From contig NZ_CP049107.1 in the NCBI RefSeq assembly GCF_011044255.1, positions 930,001 through 994,000 on the forward strand: a stretch of DNA of 64,000 nucleotides. The letters run 5' to 3'. Of this stretch, positions 31,888 through 40,074 are shown piece after piece (position 1 is the first letter of the stretch; each line of letters begins with the position of its first letter). The translations under genes and the position numbers were made by a program. The stretch is from Rhizorhabdus phycosphaerae. GTDB lineage: Bacteria; Pseudomonadota; Alphaproteobacteria; Sphingomonadales; Sphingomonadaceae. The notes beneath the pieces are model-generated. The model did no database searches, was not told where the DNA came from, and saw only the letters and a list, made by a program, of their open reading frames with translations.

Positions 31888-33018
31888 ATGCCGGGGTTCA
31901 AGCGTAAAATATTCTATCTCAGCGGTTTCGATCCCCGTGGCGCCCGCTTCTACCACCAGCTCTATGCCGAGCAGGCGGCGCTCTATGCGCGCGCCAGCGG
32001 CCATGAGATCGACGTGGGAAAGCGTCGCCGGCTGCCACCCCATTCGGTCGGCTGGACCGTCGAGGACCGCACCGACGATGCCGTGACCGAGCATGAATTT
32101 CTCGGCTGGGACGACGTCATTCGCGCGCATTGGGTCAAGAACCCGATCGGACTGCTGCGCCACTCGGTGCGTGCCTATTGGAACTTCACCCGTCTGCTCG
32201 ACTGGCCGATCGTGCGGAAATTCCCGTGGGGCGTGCGCTTCGCCTTCTATTATCCGGGCGTCTCGACGATCCTGCTGCCGATCCTGTTCGGACTGCTGCT
32301 GGCGCTGCCGGCGGCGATCCTGCTGGGGCCGCTATGGGGTGGGCTTGCCGCCGCACTGGTCGGTCTGGCGGTCGCGATGTTCGTGGTGCGCAAGATCCAG
32401 GGCTTCTGGCTGCTGCGCTTCATCATCTTCAACGACACGCTGGCCGGCGATCGCCTGCCCGGCGACGTCGACGAGCGCATGGCCGCCTTCGCCGACCGCA
32501 TCCGCGCGAGCCTGTCGGAGGACTGGGACGAAATCCTGTTCGTCACCCACAGCAACGGCTCGATCATGGCGGTGCCGATCATGGCACGCATCCTGGCGGC
32601 CGAGGGCGGCGCCCTCCCCGACCGGTTCAGTCTCGTCACCCTCGGCTCCTGCATCGCCCTGATCGGCAACCGCAAGGACAGCCACCGCTTCCACGAGCAG
32701 CTGGAGGCGGTCGGCCAGGGCGATTTCCACTGGCTCGACATCGGATCGATTACCGACGGCGCCTGCATCGCCGGCATCGACCCGTGCATCAGCTGCAAGC
32801 AGCCGCGCCGGGCCCACCTGTTCCAGACCAGCCCGCGCTGGTTCAAATATTGCGATCCCGCCACCTATCAGGCGCGCCGCCGCAACAAGTACGAGACGCA
32901 TTTCGACTATCTGCGGACGTTCGACCGCCTCTCTCCGCTCGACTATATCGGGCTAAGCTCGGGCGCCCGGCCGCTCGCCGGATCGATCGAAGCGTTCAAG
33001 GCCGACAATCATGGCTGA
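31888..33018 (+). CDS. Membrane-anchored alpha/beta-hydrolase-like protein
   Basis: 376 residues. An N-terminal strand IFYLSGFDPRG is followed by a double hydrophobic segment at about residues 115-168 (two membrane helices). A nucleophile elbow FVTHSNGS with Ser222 comes next, then LVTLGSCIAL and SSPRWF-type loops as in lipase/esterase folds. A Cys pair (CISC) is near residue 298. It has no signal peptide. The gene overlaps the start of the P450 gene by 8 bp, so they are co-translated. It may act on a membrane lipid or hydrophobic ester before or after P450 oxidation; this is inferred from context only. Confidence 0.72.
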   Translation: MPGFKRKIFYLSGFDPRGARFYHQLYAEQAALYARASGHEIDVGKRRRLPPHSVGWTVEDRTDDAVTEHEFLGWDDVIRAHWVKNPIGLLRHSVRAYWNFTRLLDWPIVRKFPWGVRFAFYYPGVSTILLPILFGLLLALPAAILLGPLWGGLAAALVGLAVAMFVVRKIQGFWLLRFIIFNDTLAGDRLPGDVDERMAAFADRIRASLSEDWDEILFVTHSNGSIMAVPIMARILAAEGGALPDRFSLVTLGSCIALIGNRKDSHRFHEQLEAVGQGDFHWLDIGSITDGACIAGIDPCISCKQPRRAHLFQTSPRWFKYCDPATYQARRRNKYETHFDYLRTFDRLSPLDYIGLSSGARPLAGSIEAFKADNHG

Positions 33019-34432
33019 GCCGTCCACAGAAGATTGCGGCTTCATCCCGCCCTACCCGGTTCCGCACCGGGACAAGGCATCGCTGGTCAAGCGCTTCCTG
33101 ACCGGCTGGAACAGCTGGATCCACACGCTGTTCGAGCGCAGCTACACGATGCAGATGGGCGAAATCCGCCTGCCCCGCCTCGATTTCTATATCGCCAACG
33201 ACCTGTCGGTGGTCGACCGGGTGATGGACGACAAGGACAAGGTGTTTCCCAAGCACCGCTTCCTCAACGACCTGCTCGATCCGCTGATCGGCAACAGCGT
33301 CTTCTCGGCCAATGGGCAGGACTGGGAAGAGCAGCGGACGATGGTGAACCCCGCCTTCGCCCACACCAATCTCAAGCGCGTCTTTCCCGCGATGCAGGGG
33401 GCGGTCGACGACCTGCTCGCGACGATCGCGGCGATGGATCGCAGCCGTCCGATCGAGGTCGATCCGCTGATGACCCATGTCGCGGCCGACATCATCTATC
33501 GCACGATCTTCTCGGTGAAGCTCGACGCCGCCAGCGCCGAGCATATCTACCACGCCTTCCATCGCTACCAGAAGAACGTCCAGCCGGCGGCGATGCTCAA
33601 GCTCTACGGCCTGCCGCTGCTCGGCTATCGCAAGCGCGCCGAAAAGGCCGCGAAGGCGATCCACGGCGTGTTCGGACCGATCGTGCGGACCCGCTATGAC
33701 GCCTGGCATGCCGGCACCGGCGAAGCCCAGGACGACATTCTCCAGTCGCTGCTCGAAGCCCGCCATCCGCGCACCGGCCAGCCCTTCACCTATGTCGAGC
33801 TGATGGAGCAGATCTCGACGATCTTCCTGGCCGGCCACGAGACCGCCGCCTCGGCGATGAGCTGGGCGCTCTACCTTCTCGCCGAATGCCCCCATGCGCA
33901 GGACGCGCTGGTGGCGGAGATCGAGCGCGAGACGGCGGGCGAAGCGATCAGCTTCGAATCGCTGCGCGGCATGACGGCGGTGCGCAACCTGTTCAAGGAA
34001 ACGCTGCGCCTCTACCCGCCGGTCAGCTTCTTCGTGCGCGAGGTGACTGCGGACCTCACGCTGCGCGACAAATGGCTGAAGAAGGGCGCGATGCTCGTCA
34101 TCTCGCCCTGGCTGATCCAGCGCAACCGCAACAACTGGAAATGCCCCCACGCCTTCGCGCCCGAACGGTTCGACGACCCCGACCAGGCCGAAGCCAGCCG
34201 CCGCGCCTATATGCCCTTCGGCAAGGGCCCCCGCATCTGCATCGGCGCGGGCTTCGCCCAGCAGGAAGGGATACTGATCATCGCCAGCATCGTCCGCGCG
34301 TTCAGGTTACGCTATCCCGAGCATATAAAGAGGCCGGAACCGGTGAGCCGGCTGACGTTGCGGCCGAAAGAGGCGGTGCAGTTGTTTTTCGAGGAGCGTG
34401 CGTTGGGCCGATTAGATGATCGATACCTTTAG
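33011..34432 (+). CDS. Cytochrome P450
   Basis: 473 residues with all P450 signatures: I-helix AGHETAA (274-280), K-helix ETLR (330-333), and haem-binding loop PFGKGPRICIG with the axial Cys410. There is no N-terminal membrane anchor, as usual for soluble bacterial P450s. The start at 33011 overlaps the hydrolase gene by 8 bp. No ferredoxin or reductase gene is adjacent, so electrons must come from partners elsewhere. The family resembles class II-like bacterial P450s with an extended C terminus; the substrate is unknown. It is followed by a drop in GC content. Confidence 0.96.
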   Translation: MAEPSTEDCGFIPPYPVPHRDKASLVKRFLTGWNSWIHTLFERSYTMQMGEIRLPRLDFYIANDLSVVDRVMDDKDKVFPKHRFLNDLLDPLIGNSVFSANGQDWEEQRTMVNPAFAHTNLKRVFPAMQGAVDDLLATIAAMDRSRPIEVDPLMTHVAADIIYRTIFSVKLDAASAEHIYHAFHRYQKNVQPAAMLKLYGLPLLGYRKRAEKAAKAIHGVFGPIVRTRYDAWHAGTGEAQDDILQSLLEARHPRTGQPFTYVELMEQISTIFLAGHETAASAMSWALYLLAECPHAQDALVAEIERETAGEAISFESLRGMTAVRNLFKETLRLYPPVSFFVREVTADLTLRDKWLKKGAMLVISPWLIQRNRNNWKCPHAFAPERFDDPDQAEASRRAYMPFGKGPRICIGAGFAQQEGILIIASIVRAFRLRYPEHIKRPEPVSRLTLRPKEAVQLFFEERALGRLDDRYL

Positions 34433-34480
34433 GCGCGCTGTCCGGAAGCAGACCTGCAAAATCTTTGCCTCGGTGGGAGT

Positions 34481-34753
34481 ATGTTTGTGATCGCTCGGCT
34501 CACGATCCTATTCTCCGTAGTAGCAACAGTGTCGGCCTGCGCAGACCATAGACGACCGCTCACGCCCGACATATTCGACATCGCCAAGACCAAGTGTGAG
34601 GCACCTGACGCCCATCTATCGAAGTCTGACCCACAAACAATTCTCTTGCGGGGAAACTCGCCAGACAACCCCGCAAAAGCCAGATGCCTGATGGAGCAGC
34701 TAAGAGGTACGGATGCCAGAGGGATTGCATTCATAAGCGAACCACCGCGCTAA
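34481..34753 (+). CDS. Small putative lipoprotein
   Basis: A 90-residue ORF with a hydrophobic N terminus ending in the lipobox VSAC (Cys20), then a short polar domain with two more Cys. Start ATG 34481 or GTG 34487; GGGAG lies 8 nt before the GTG, which may be the true start. GC content falls here compared with neighbours. No family is recognised. It probably belongs to a strain-specific insert. Confidence 0.5.
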   Translation: MFVIARLTILFSVVATVSACADHRRPLTPDIFDIAKTKCEAPDAHLSKSDPQTILLRGNSPDNPAKARCLMEQLRGTDARGIAFISEPPR

Positions 34754-34969
34754 ACGCGCTAAACCGCTGTTCATCGGCTCGGCTCGCGTTAGCCGACACA
34801 TCCGGGAACCGGTCGTTTCGCTAATAAGGCGAAACAGTACTAGACCCGCCGCAACCTGATTTGAGCCCGAAGCCCCGGGAGTTAAGTGCAGCGTCACCGT
34901 AATCCTGCGAGGCCGAGCTTCGGATCTGTCAGAAGGCGACCTATTGCAGAGGCTTTGTGCGCCTGTAAG

Positions 34970-35392
34970 ATGAAATATGTGAACAAATCCCAGCGCGCTT
35001 CTCTCGTTTTGATTGCAACGCTGGCGGGGTGCAATACGTCCACTTACAATCCCGTAATTACTGCCCGGACTTTTGCCCGATTTGAGTGCAAGGCCGAAGG
35101 CTCAGCTGAAGATGCAGCCAAAAGCATCAACGGATTTGCAAAGCGGTTAAATGCAACCGCAGAAATTCACGATATTACGTACGGAAAGACAGGAAAAGTG
35201 GTTGTCGTAAATCGTGTAAAATCCGATAAAAATGATGTTCAACTAGTCTTCATATATCTAGAAAATAGCCCGACAGTAGAATTACTCGGAGTAAAGCCGG
35301 GACACCCAAATGCAAGTGACAAAGCCCTAATTTCTTCGACAATGCAGGCTGCACCCGTCAGAGACTGCAAGCCGTTGCCATTCGGCTCCTAA
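34970..35392 (+). CDS. Putative lipoprotein, low-GC accessory gene
   Basis: About 140 residues from the ATG at 34970. A basic n-region (MKYVNKSQR) and hydrophobic stretch end in the lipobox LAGC, followed by a mixed alpha/beta domain (FECKAEG, VVVVNRVKSDKNDVQLVFIYLEN). GC content is visibly lower, with AT-rich codons such as GAA, AAA and ATT, unlike the surrounding genes. The ribosome site is weak. No family is recognised. The composition suggests acquisition by transfer. Confidence 0.55.
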   Translation: MKYVNKSQRASLVLIATLAGCNTSTYNPVITARTFARFECKAEGSAEDAAKSINGFAKRLNATAEIHDITYGKTGKVVVVNRVKSDKNDVQLVFIYLENSPTVELLGVKPGHPNASDKALISSTMQAAPVRDCKPLPFGS

Positions 35393-35496
35393 AAAATCTC
35401 GAAAATCGCTTCCTCCTGCTCGGTTCACGTCGTGATCGGCGGATTGTTGCCTCGTACCATGCAGATAAGAGCGAAATTGAGGACCAGCGCTCGAAC

Positions 35497-35808
35497 TCAC
35501 GCCCCGCGCAGCAGCAGGTCCGCCTTATCCAGCACCAGTACCGAACTCGGGCACCAGCCCTGCCACACGACGCGGGGGATACTGTTGCTGATCAGGGTCG
35601 GCTCGTCGAACGAGTCGGTCAGTTCATAGCGCTCGGGAAGGCGGAAGATCATGCCGAGGGTCTGCTGCACGTCCCGACCACCGAAGCGGCGGACATGGTC
35701 GTCCTGGCCGAAGCGTGCGGTCGCGTCGGCGGGGTCGAGCGGGTCGAAATCGACCGGGTCATAGCCCTCGCCCCATATTTCGCGAAAACGCCCAGTCCAA
35801 CACGCTTC
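35497..35808 (-). pseudogene. Decayed partial copy of the zinc-ribbon methyltransferase domain
   Basis: The minus-strand translation matches the C-terminal part of the fusion gene at 37179-38567. GRFREIWGEGYDPVDFDP is joined directly to DPADATARFGQDDHVRRFGG and continues to the shared end DLLLRGA and stop. The roughly 77 codons that hold the SAM-site segment (HSHVMEHIPG) are missing in frame, and there is no homologous N terminus beyond the EAC residues. The two copies form a direct repeat of about 300 bp flanking the AerR-like gene. It is non-functional as a methyltransferase. Confidence 0.8.
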
Positions 35809-35984
35809 CGACGCGCCGCTATTCAAGGGGTTGTCGCACGTGTCACCGTCAACCCCAACTATGTCCACGCGCCCAGAGTCTACGGCAAATGGTGCAGCGG
35901 CAACCTAAGCTATCGACACCTGCCGTCCGATGTGTTGATTTCAGACATTGCGATCGCCACCAAGGCGGGGCGCGGAGAAAATTT

Positions 35985-36893
35985 ATGGGGCAGGCGATCA
36001 GTCCGTTGGCGAGACCAGCAATCGACGGTCAAAGCCTGAAGCGACTCGAAACGCACTTCATCGCTCCCGAATTCTATCGCCGCGAAGACGTGGCAGAGCG
36101 CCAGGCGAAGCTGGCGCGCATCGTGTCGAGCGAGATAGTCCCGCGGCTGCTCAGGCTGCACAGCGAGGCTGTTCCGGCTGCCCCGCCCGTGAAGCTCGTC
36201 ATCGAAACCCTGGCCCCGACCAGCGCCGACATCACAGGCCTTGCCGACATCGTGCTTGGCAGCGATCTGGAGGCTGCCGCCGCTTACGTGCTGGTTCTCC
36301 GCGACCGGGGGCTTTCGATGGACACGTTGTTCCTCGAATTGATCGAGCCTACCGCGCGCTGTCTCGGCGAGATGTGGGACCGCGACGAGTGTGATTTCAT
36401 CGATGTCACCCTGGGCGTCGCCCGGCTGCAGAAGCTGCTGGCGGTCTTCAACGACACCTATACCCTGCTGGCGCTGGACGAACGTCGCCATGTCCTGATG
36501 GCGATGACGCCGGGTAACCAGCATTCCTTCGGGGTCAAGATTGTGGAACGGTTCCTGCTGGCTGCCGGTTGGCAGGTCCGGACCGAGCTTGAGGGAACGT
36601 CCGCAGACATCGCGGAGATCGCCAAGAACAGCTGGTTCGCGGTCGTCGGGCTGACGGCGGGATCGGAGCGGCAACTCGCGAGCATGAGCTCGACCATTGC
36701 GCAGATACGCCGGGAGTCTCGCAATCAGGCGGTCGGCATCATGGTCGGCGGGCCGATGTTTACCGCGAATTCCAAGCTTGCCCACGACGTCGGTGCAGAC
36801 GCCACGGCCCCTAACGCGCCGTCCGCCGTCATTGTCGCACAGAAACTGTTCGACCTTTCCGTGGCTGCATTCCATGGCACGGCGCGGCCATAG
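35985..36893 (+). CDS. AerR/PpaA-like cobalamin (B12)-binding regulator
   Basis: 302 residues from the ATG at 35985 (GGAG 8 nt upstream); the longer upstream ORF runs over the pseudogene and is rejected. The middle part RGLSMDTLFLELIEPTARCLGEMW and DFIDVTLGVARLQ is the helical cap, and MTPGNQHSFGVKIVERFLLAAGW with VGLTAGSE and IMVGGPMF is the Rossmann B12-binding domain. His180 is the candidate cobalt ligand. This matches AerR/PpaA light- and B12-responsive antirepressors of the photosynthesis regulator CrtJ/PpsR. No photosynthesis genes are in the window, so its target is open. A GC-rich hairpin follows. Confidence 0.82.
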   Translation: MGQAISPLARPAIDGQSLKRLETHFIAPEFYRREDVAERQAKLARIVSSEIVPRLLRLHSEAVPAAPPVKLVIETLAPTSADITGLADIVLGSDLEAAAAYVLVLRDRGLSMDTLFLELIEPTARCLGEMWDRDECDFIDVTLGVARLQKLLAVFNDTYTLLALDERRHVLMAMTPGNQHSFGVKIVERFLLAAGWQVRTELEGTSADIAEIAKNSWFAVVGLTAGSERQLASMSSTIAQIRRESRNQAVGIMVGGPMFTANSKLAHDVGADATAPNAPSAVIVAQKLFDLSVAAFHGTARP

Positions 36894-36968
36894 GCCAGCC
36901 CCCGCAAATCGAAACACAGCGGCGGCGCGTCCTCTCGGCACCTTGAGGTGCAAATCTGTGTTTCTATT

Positions 36969-37004
36969 CCGGCCCGGCGGGCAATCCGCGATCTGCCGGG
37001 CCGG
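36969..37004 (+). terminator. Hairpin downstream of AerR-like gene
   Basis: Perfect 10-bp arms CCGGCCCGGC (36969-36978) and GCCGGGCCGG (36995-37004) with a 16-nt loop, 75 bp after the gene's stop. No T-run follows, so it could be a rho-assisted terminator or another structured element. Confidence 0.5.
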
Positions 37005-37141
37005 CGAGACCGAGCTTGAACTTATCGGACTGGCATAGAAATCCTGATCCGTTCGGCTACAAAGTCCGCCTGGAGCGGTTCCCGATCTGACTGCGTCAGA
37101 TCAACTGCTCTATCCTCTTCGTTTGTCGCGTTTTCTGAATC

Positions 37142-37176
37142 GTCGGGTGATTCCACCCGACTGGAAAACGTTCCAG
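37142..37176 (-). terminator. Tandem hairpins downstream of the HAD-methyltransferase gene
   Basis: Two adjacent perfect inverted repeats, CTGGAA-N4-TTCCAG (37161-37176) and GTCGGGTG-ATTC-CACCCGAC (37142-37161), lie immediately after the minus-strand stop at 37179. Position and stacking suggest a transcript end. Confidence 0.55.
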
Positions 37177-37178
37177 GC

Positions 37179-38567
37179 TCATGCCCCGCGCAGCAGCAAA
37201 TCCTCCTTGCCGAGCGCCAGCACCGAACTCGGGCACCAGCCCCGCCATACGACGCGGGGGATGTTGTTGCGGATCAGGGTCGGCTCGTCGAACGTGGCGG
37301 TCAGGTCATAATGTTCGGGCAGGCGGAAGATCATGCCCAGGGTCTGCTGGACGTCCCGACCGCCGAAGCGGCGGACATGGTCGTCCTGACCGAAGCGCGC
37401 GGTCGCGTCGGCGGGGTCGAGGGGGCCGAGGTCTTCGGCCGAATGACCGTCGCGGATGATGGGGATGCAGCAGATATGCCTGCCCTCGGGCTTGAGCGCG
37501 CGGTGGAGATGGTAGAGCACCGCCGTCACATTGCCGGGGATATGCTCCATCACATGCGAGTGGATGATCAGGTCGTAATGGCCGGAGGGCAGCGCGGCCG
37601 CATCGCGGACGAGGTCCATCGCGCGGATGCCGGGGACATGGGAGAAGAGCGACGGGTCGAAGTCGACCGGGTCATAGCCCTCGCCCCAGATCTCGCGGAA
37701 GCGGCCGGCGAAGCAGGCCTCGGGCGCGAAGTGGAGGACGCGCAGGCCGGGGCGGAGCAGCCCTTCGCGCTCGAGCATCATCCACAGCAACCGAGCCCGG
37801 ACGTTCGAGCCGCAGCCGGCACATGTGATATGCGGCTTTGAGCCCGCCCCTTCGAAGCGCGCCGTGCCGCAGATCGGGCAGCGCATCCACTGTTCGTCCT
37901 GCCCCAGTCGCTCGAGCGTCGGGATCAACTCGTCGAAATGGTCGATCAGTGCTGCCGCCCCCAGCTGCTCGGGCGGGCGATCGGAAAAGCCGAAGCTCAC
38001 CGCGACGGTCGGGATGTTCGCATTGCGGCCGGTGTCGGTGTCGGTGATCGAGTCGCCGACATAGGCCGCCCTGCCCCCGCCGCAGCGCGCGATCGCCTCG
38101 AACAGCGGCGCCGGGTCGGGCTTGCGGACGGGCAGCGTGTCGCCGCCGACCAGCGCGTCGAAGCGGTCGGCCCAGCCGAGCTCGTCGATGCAGCGGCGCG
38201 CCAGCTTTTCGGCCTTGTTGGTGCACACCGCCAGCTTCACGCCGCGCGCCGCCAAGGTATCGAGCGCCTTGTTCAGCCCCGGAAAGATCGTTGTCCCGTC
38301 GGCGATATGGTCGAGATAATATTCGATGAAGATCGGGAAGCCCTGCTCGACCAGCGCCTCGGTCATCTCGCCGGTGGCGGCGAGGCCCTTCTGGAGCAGC
38401 GCGCGGGCGCCATGGCCGACCATGTGGCGCACATCCTCGGCGGGCACGGCGGGCCGCCCCAGCGCGCCCAACGCGTGATTCAGCGCGGCGGTGAGGTCCG
38501 GGGCGGTGTCGGCAAGAGTGCCGTCCAGATCGAATGCGACGACGTCGAAGGGAAAATCAGCAGCCAT
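37179..38567 (-). CDS. Fusion: HAD phosphatase (phosphoglycolate phosphatase-like) - zinc ribbon - SAM methyltransferase
   Basis: 462 residues in one frame. Residues 1-225 are a HAD hydrolase of the Gph type: DLDGT with Asp13 and Asp15, CTNK, KPDPAPL and GDSITD. Residues 230-252 form a zinc ribbon (Cys230, Cys233, Cys249, Cys252). Residues about 272-462 are a class I methyltransferase (LRVLHFAPE, DFDPS, YDLIIHSHVMEH). The ATG at 38567 has GGAG 7 nt upstream. Gph is normally a stand-alone protein of about 220 residues removing phosphate from 2-phosphoglycolate, so the fusion is unusual. An internal ATG at Met228 could allow separate translation of the methyltransferase. It is divergent from glmU. 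The end is duplicated at 35497-35808. Confidence 0.88.
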   Translation of the reverse strand: MAADFPFDVVAFDLDGTLADTAPDLTAALNHALGALGRPAVPAEDVRHMVGHGARALLQKGLAATGEMTEALVEQGFPIFIEYYLDHIADGTTIFPGLNKALDTLAARGVKLAVCTNKAEKLARRCIDELGWADRFDALVGGDTLPVRKPDPAPLFEAIARCGGGRAAYVGDSITDTDTGRNANIPTVAVSFGFSDRPPEQLGAAALIDHFDELIPTLERLGQDEQWMRCPICGTARFEGAGSKPHITCAGCGSNVRARLLWMMLEREGLLRPGLRVLHFAPEACFAGRFREIWGEGYDPVDFDPSLFSHVPGIRAMDLVRDAAALPSGHYDLIIHSHVMEHIPGNVTAVLYHLHRALKPEGRHICCIPIIRDGHSAEDLGPLDPADATARFGQDDHVRRFGGRDVQQTLGMIFRLPEHYDLTATFDEPTLIRNNIPRVVWRGWCPSSVLALGKEDLLLRGA

Positions 38568-38628
38568 GGGGCGCTCCATCGCCCGCCCCATATGGAAAAG
38601 GCAAGCGCTTCGTGGCAGAGCGTCGCGG

Positions 38629-39987
38629 ATGACGCACCGTCCGTTCGCCGCCCTGATCCTTGCCGCCGGCAAGGGCACCCGCATGAAGTCCGATCTGCAC
38701 AAGGTCCTGCACCCGGTCGCGGGACGGCCGATGCTCGGCCATCTGATCGCGGCGGTCGACGAACTGGGGGCTGCGCGCAAGCTGGTCGTCACCGGCGCGG
38801 GGCGTGAGCAGGTCGAGACCTTCGTGGCGCCGCTGGGCGTCGAAGTGGCGACGCAGGAGCCCCAGCTCGGCACGGCTCATGCTGTGCAGCAGGGAGAAGC
38901 GAGCCTCGCCGGCTTCGCGGGCGATATCCTGATCCTCTACGGCGACGTGCCGCTCGTGCCCGCCGCGACGATGCGCCGCATGCTCGACCGCCTCAACGAG
39001 GCCGATGCGCCGGTCGCGGTCGTGCTCGGTTTCCGTCCGGCCGATCCGCTCGCTTATGGCCGCATTCTCGCAGCGTCCGACGGGACGATCGAGGACATGG
39101 TCGAGTTTAAGGACGCCACGCCCGAACAACGCGCGGTCGACCTGTGCAATTCGGGGCTGATGGCGGTGCGCGGGGAGCGGCTCTGGCCGCTGCTGGCGCA
39201 GGTCGGCAACGACAATGCGGCTGGCGAATATTATCTGCCAGACATCGTCCGCATCGCCCGTGCGCAGGGTGAGTGCTCGGTGGTGATCGAGGCCGAGGCC
39301 TGGGAGGTCGCGGGCGTTAACAGCCGGGCCGAACTGGCTGCGGTCGAGCAGGAATGGCAGCGACGGCGGCGACTGCAGGCCATGGCGGACGGCGCGACGC
39401 TGATCGCGCCGAAAACGGTCTGGTTCGCGCATGACACGAAGGTCGGACGCGACGTGGTGATCGAACCCAATGTGGTGTTCGGGCCCGGCGTCACGATCGG
39501 CGACCGGGTGACGATCCACGCCTTCAGCCACATTGAGGGTGCGCATGTCCGCGCGGAGGCTGAGATCGGCCCTTATGCCCGGCTCCGGCCCGGCGCGGAC
39601 ATCGGCGAACAGGCGAAGATCGGCAATTTCGTCGAGGTGAAGAAAGCGACCTTCGGCAAGGGCGCCAAGGCCAATCACCTGTCCTATATCGGCGATGCGG
39701 AGATCGGTGCGAAGGCCAATATCGGGGCGGGCACGATCACCTGCAATTATGACGGCTTCCTCAAATATCGCACGGTGGTCGGCGAAGGCACGTTCATCGG
39801 GTCGAACAGCGCGCTGGTCGCGCCAGTGACGATCGGCGACGGCGCGATGGTGGCTGCCGGTTCGGTCATCACCCGCGATATCGAGGCCGGCGCGCTGGCA
39901 GTCGCCCGCGGACAGCAGGAGGCGCGCTCGGGCTGGGCTTCGCGATTCCGCGAGGCGATGGCGGCCAAGAAGGCGGCAAAGGGCTGA
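38629..39987 (+). CDS. glmU: Bifunctional UDP-N-acetylglucosamine pyrophosphorylase / glucosamine-1-phosphate N-acetyltransferase
   Basis: 452 residues. An N-terminal nucleotidyltransferase (LILAAGKGTRMKS, LYGDVPLV, then CNSGLMAV) is followed by a left-handed beta-helix acetyltransferase with hexapeptide repeats (IGDRVTIHAFSHIEGA, KIGNFVEVKK, NHLSYIGDAEIG, GAGTITCNYDG). It makes UDP-GlcNAc for peptidoglycan and LPS. The ATG at 38629 is the first fitting start; the longer ORF runs into the divergent gene. It stands 87 bp before glmS, so the two consecutive amino-sugar steps are probably one operon. Confidence 0.98.
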   Translation: MTHRPFAALILAAGKGTRMKSDLHKVLHPVAGRPMLGHLIAAVDELGAARKLVVTGAGREQVETFVAPLGVEVATQEPQLGTAHAVQQGEASLAGFAGDILILYGDVPLVPAATMRRMLDRLNEADAPVAVVLGFRPADPLAYGRILAASDGTIEDMVEFKDATPEQRAVDLCNSGLMAVRGERLWPLLAQVGNDNAAGEYYLPDIVRIARAQGECSVVIEAEAWEVAGVNSRAELAAVEQEWQRRRRLQAMADGATLIAPKTVWFAHDTKVGRDVVIEPNVVFGPGVTIGDRVTIHAFSHIEGAHVRAEAEIGPYARLRPGADIGEQAKIGNFVEVKKATFGKGAKANHLSYIGDAEIGAKANIGAGTITCNYDGFLKYRTVVGEGTFIGSNSALVAPVTIGDGAMVAAGSVITRDIEAGALAVARGQQEARSGWASRFREAMAAKKAAKG

Positions 39988-40022
39988 CATTCGTTCGCCG
40001 GACTTCGTAAGTCGGCATTCAT

Positions 40023-40043
40023 CGTGGCTCTAACATAGCCACG
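40023..40043 (+). other. Hairpin between glmU and glmS
   Basis: CGTGGCT (40023-40029) and AGCCACG (40037-40043) pair around a 7-nt loop, 32 bp before the glmS start. No T-run follows. It may be an RNA processing or attenuation element; it does not resemble the glmS ribozyme of Firmicutes. Confidence 0.35.
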
Positions 40044-40074
40044 CGCGGTTGAACTCTGGTGGGGCTTAAGGTCG

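Noticed and set aside
34429-34734. 101-codon minus-strand frame opposite the small lipoprotein
   Set aside because: No signal, motif or ribosome site; the plus-strand frame has a lipobox and a plausible start.
35930-35960. Possible CrtJ/PpsR site (TGT-N12-ACA) upstream of the AerR-like gene
   Set aside because: The TGT and ACA triplets found are 9 or 11 bp apart, not 12.
35715-35984. N-terminal extension of the AerR-like protein
   Set aside because: The extension runs over the decayed methyltransferase copy and is Arg-rich without conservation; the ATG at 35985 has a good ribosome site.
39988-40074. glmS ribozyme or riboswitch before glmS
   Set aside because: Only a simple 7-bp hairpin is present in 87 bp; the glmS ribozyme is a larger pseudoknotted RNA of Gram-positive bacteria.
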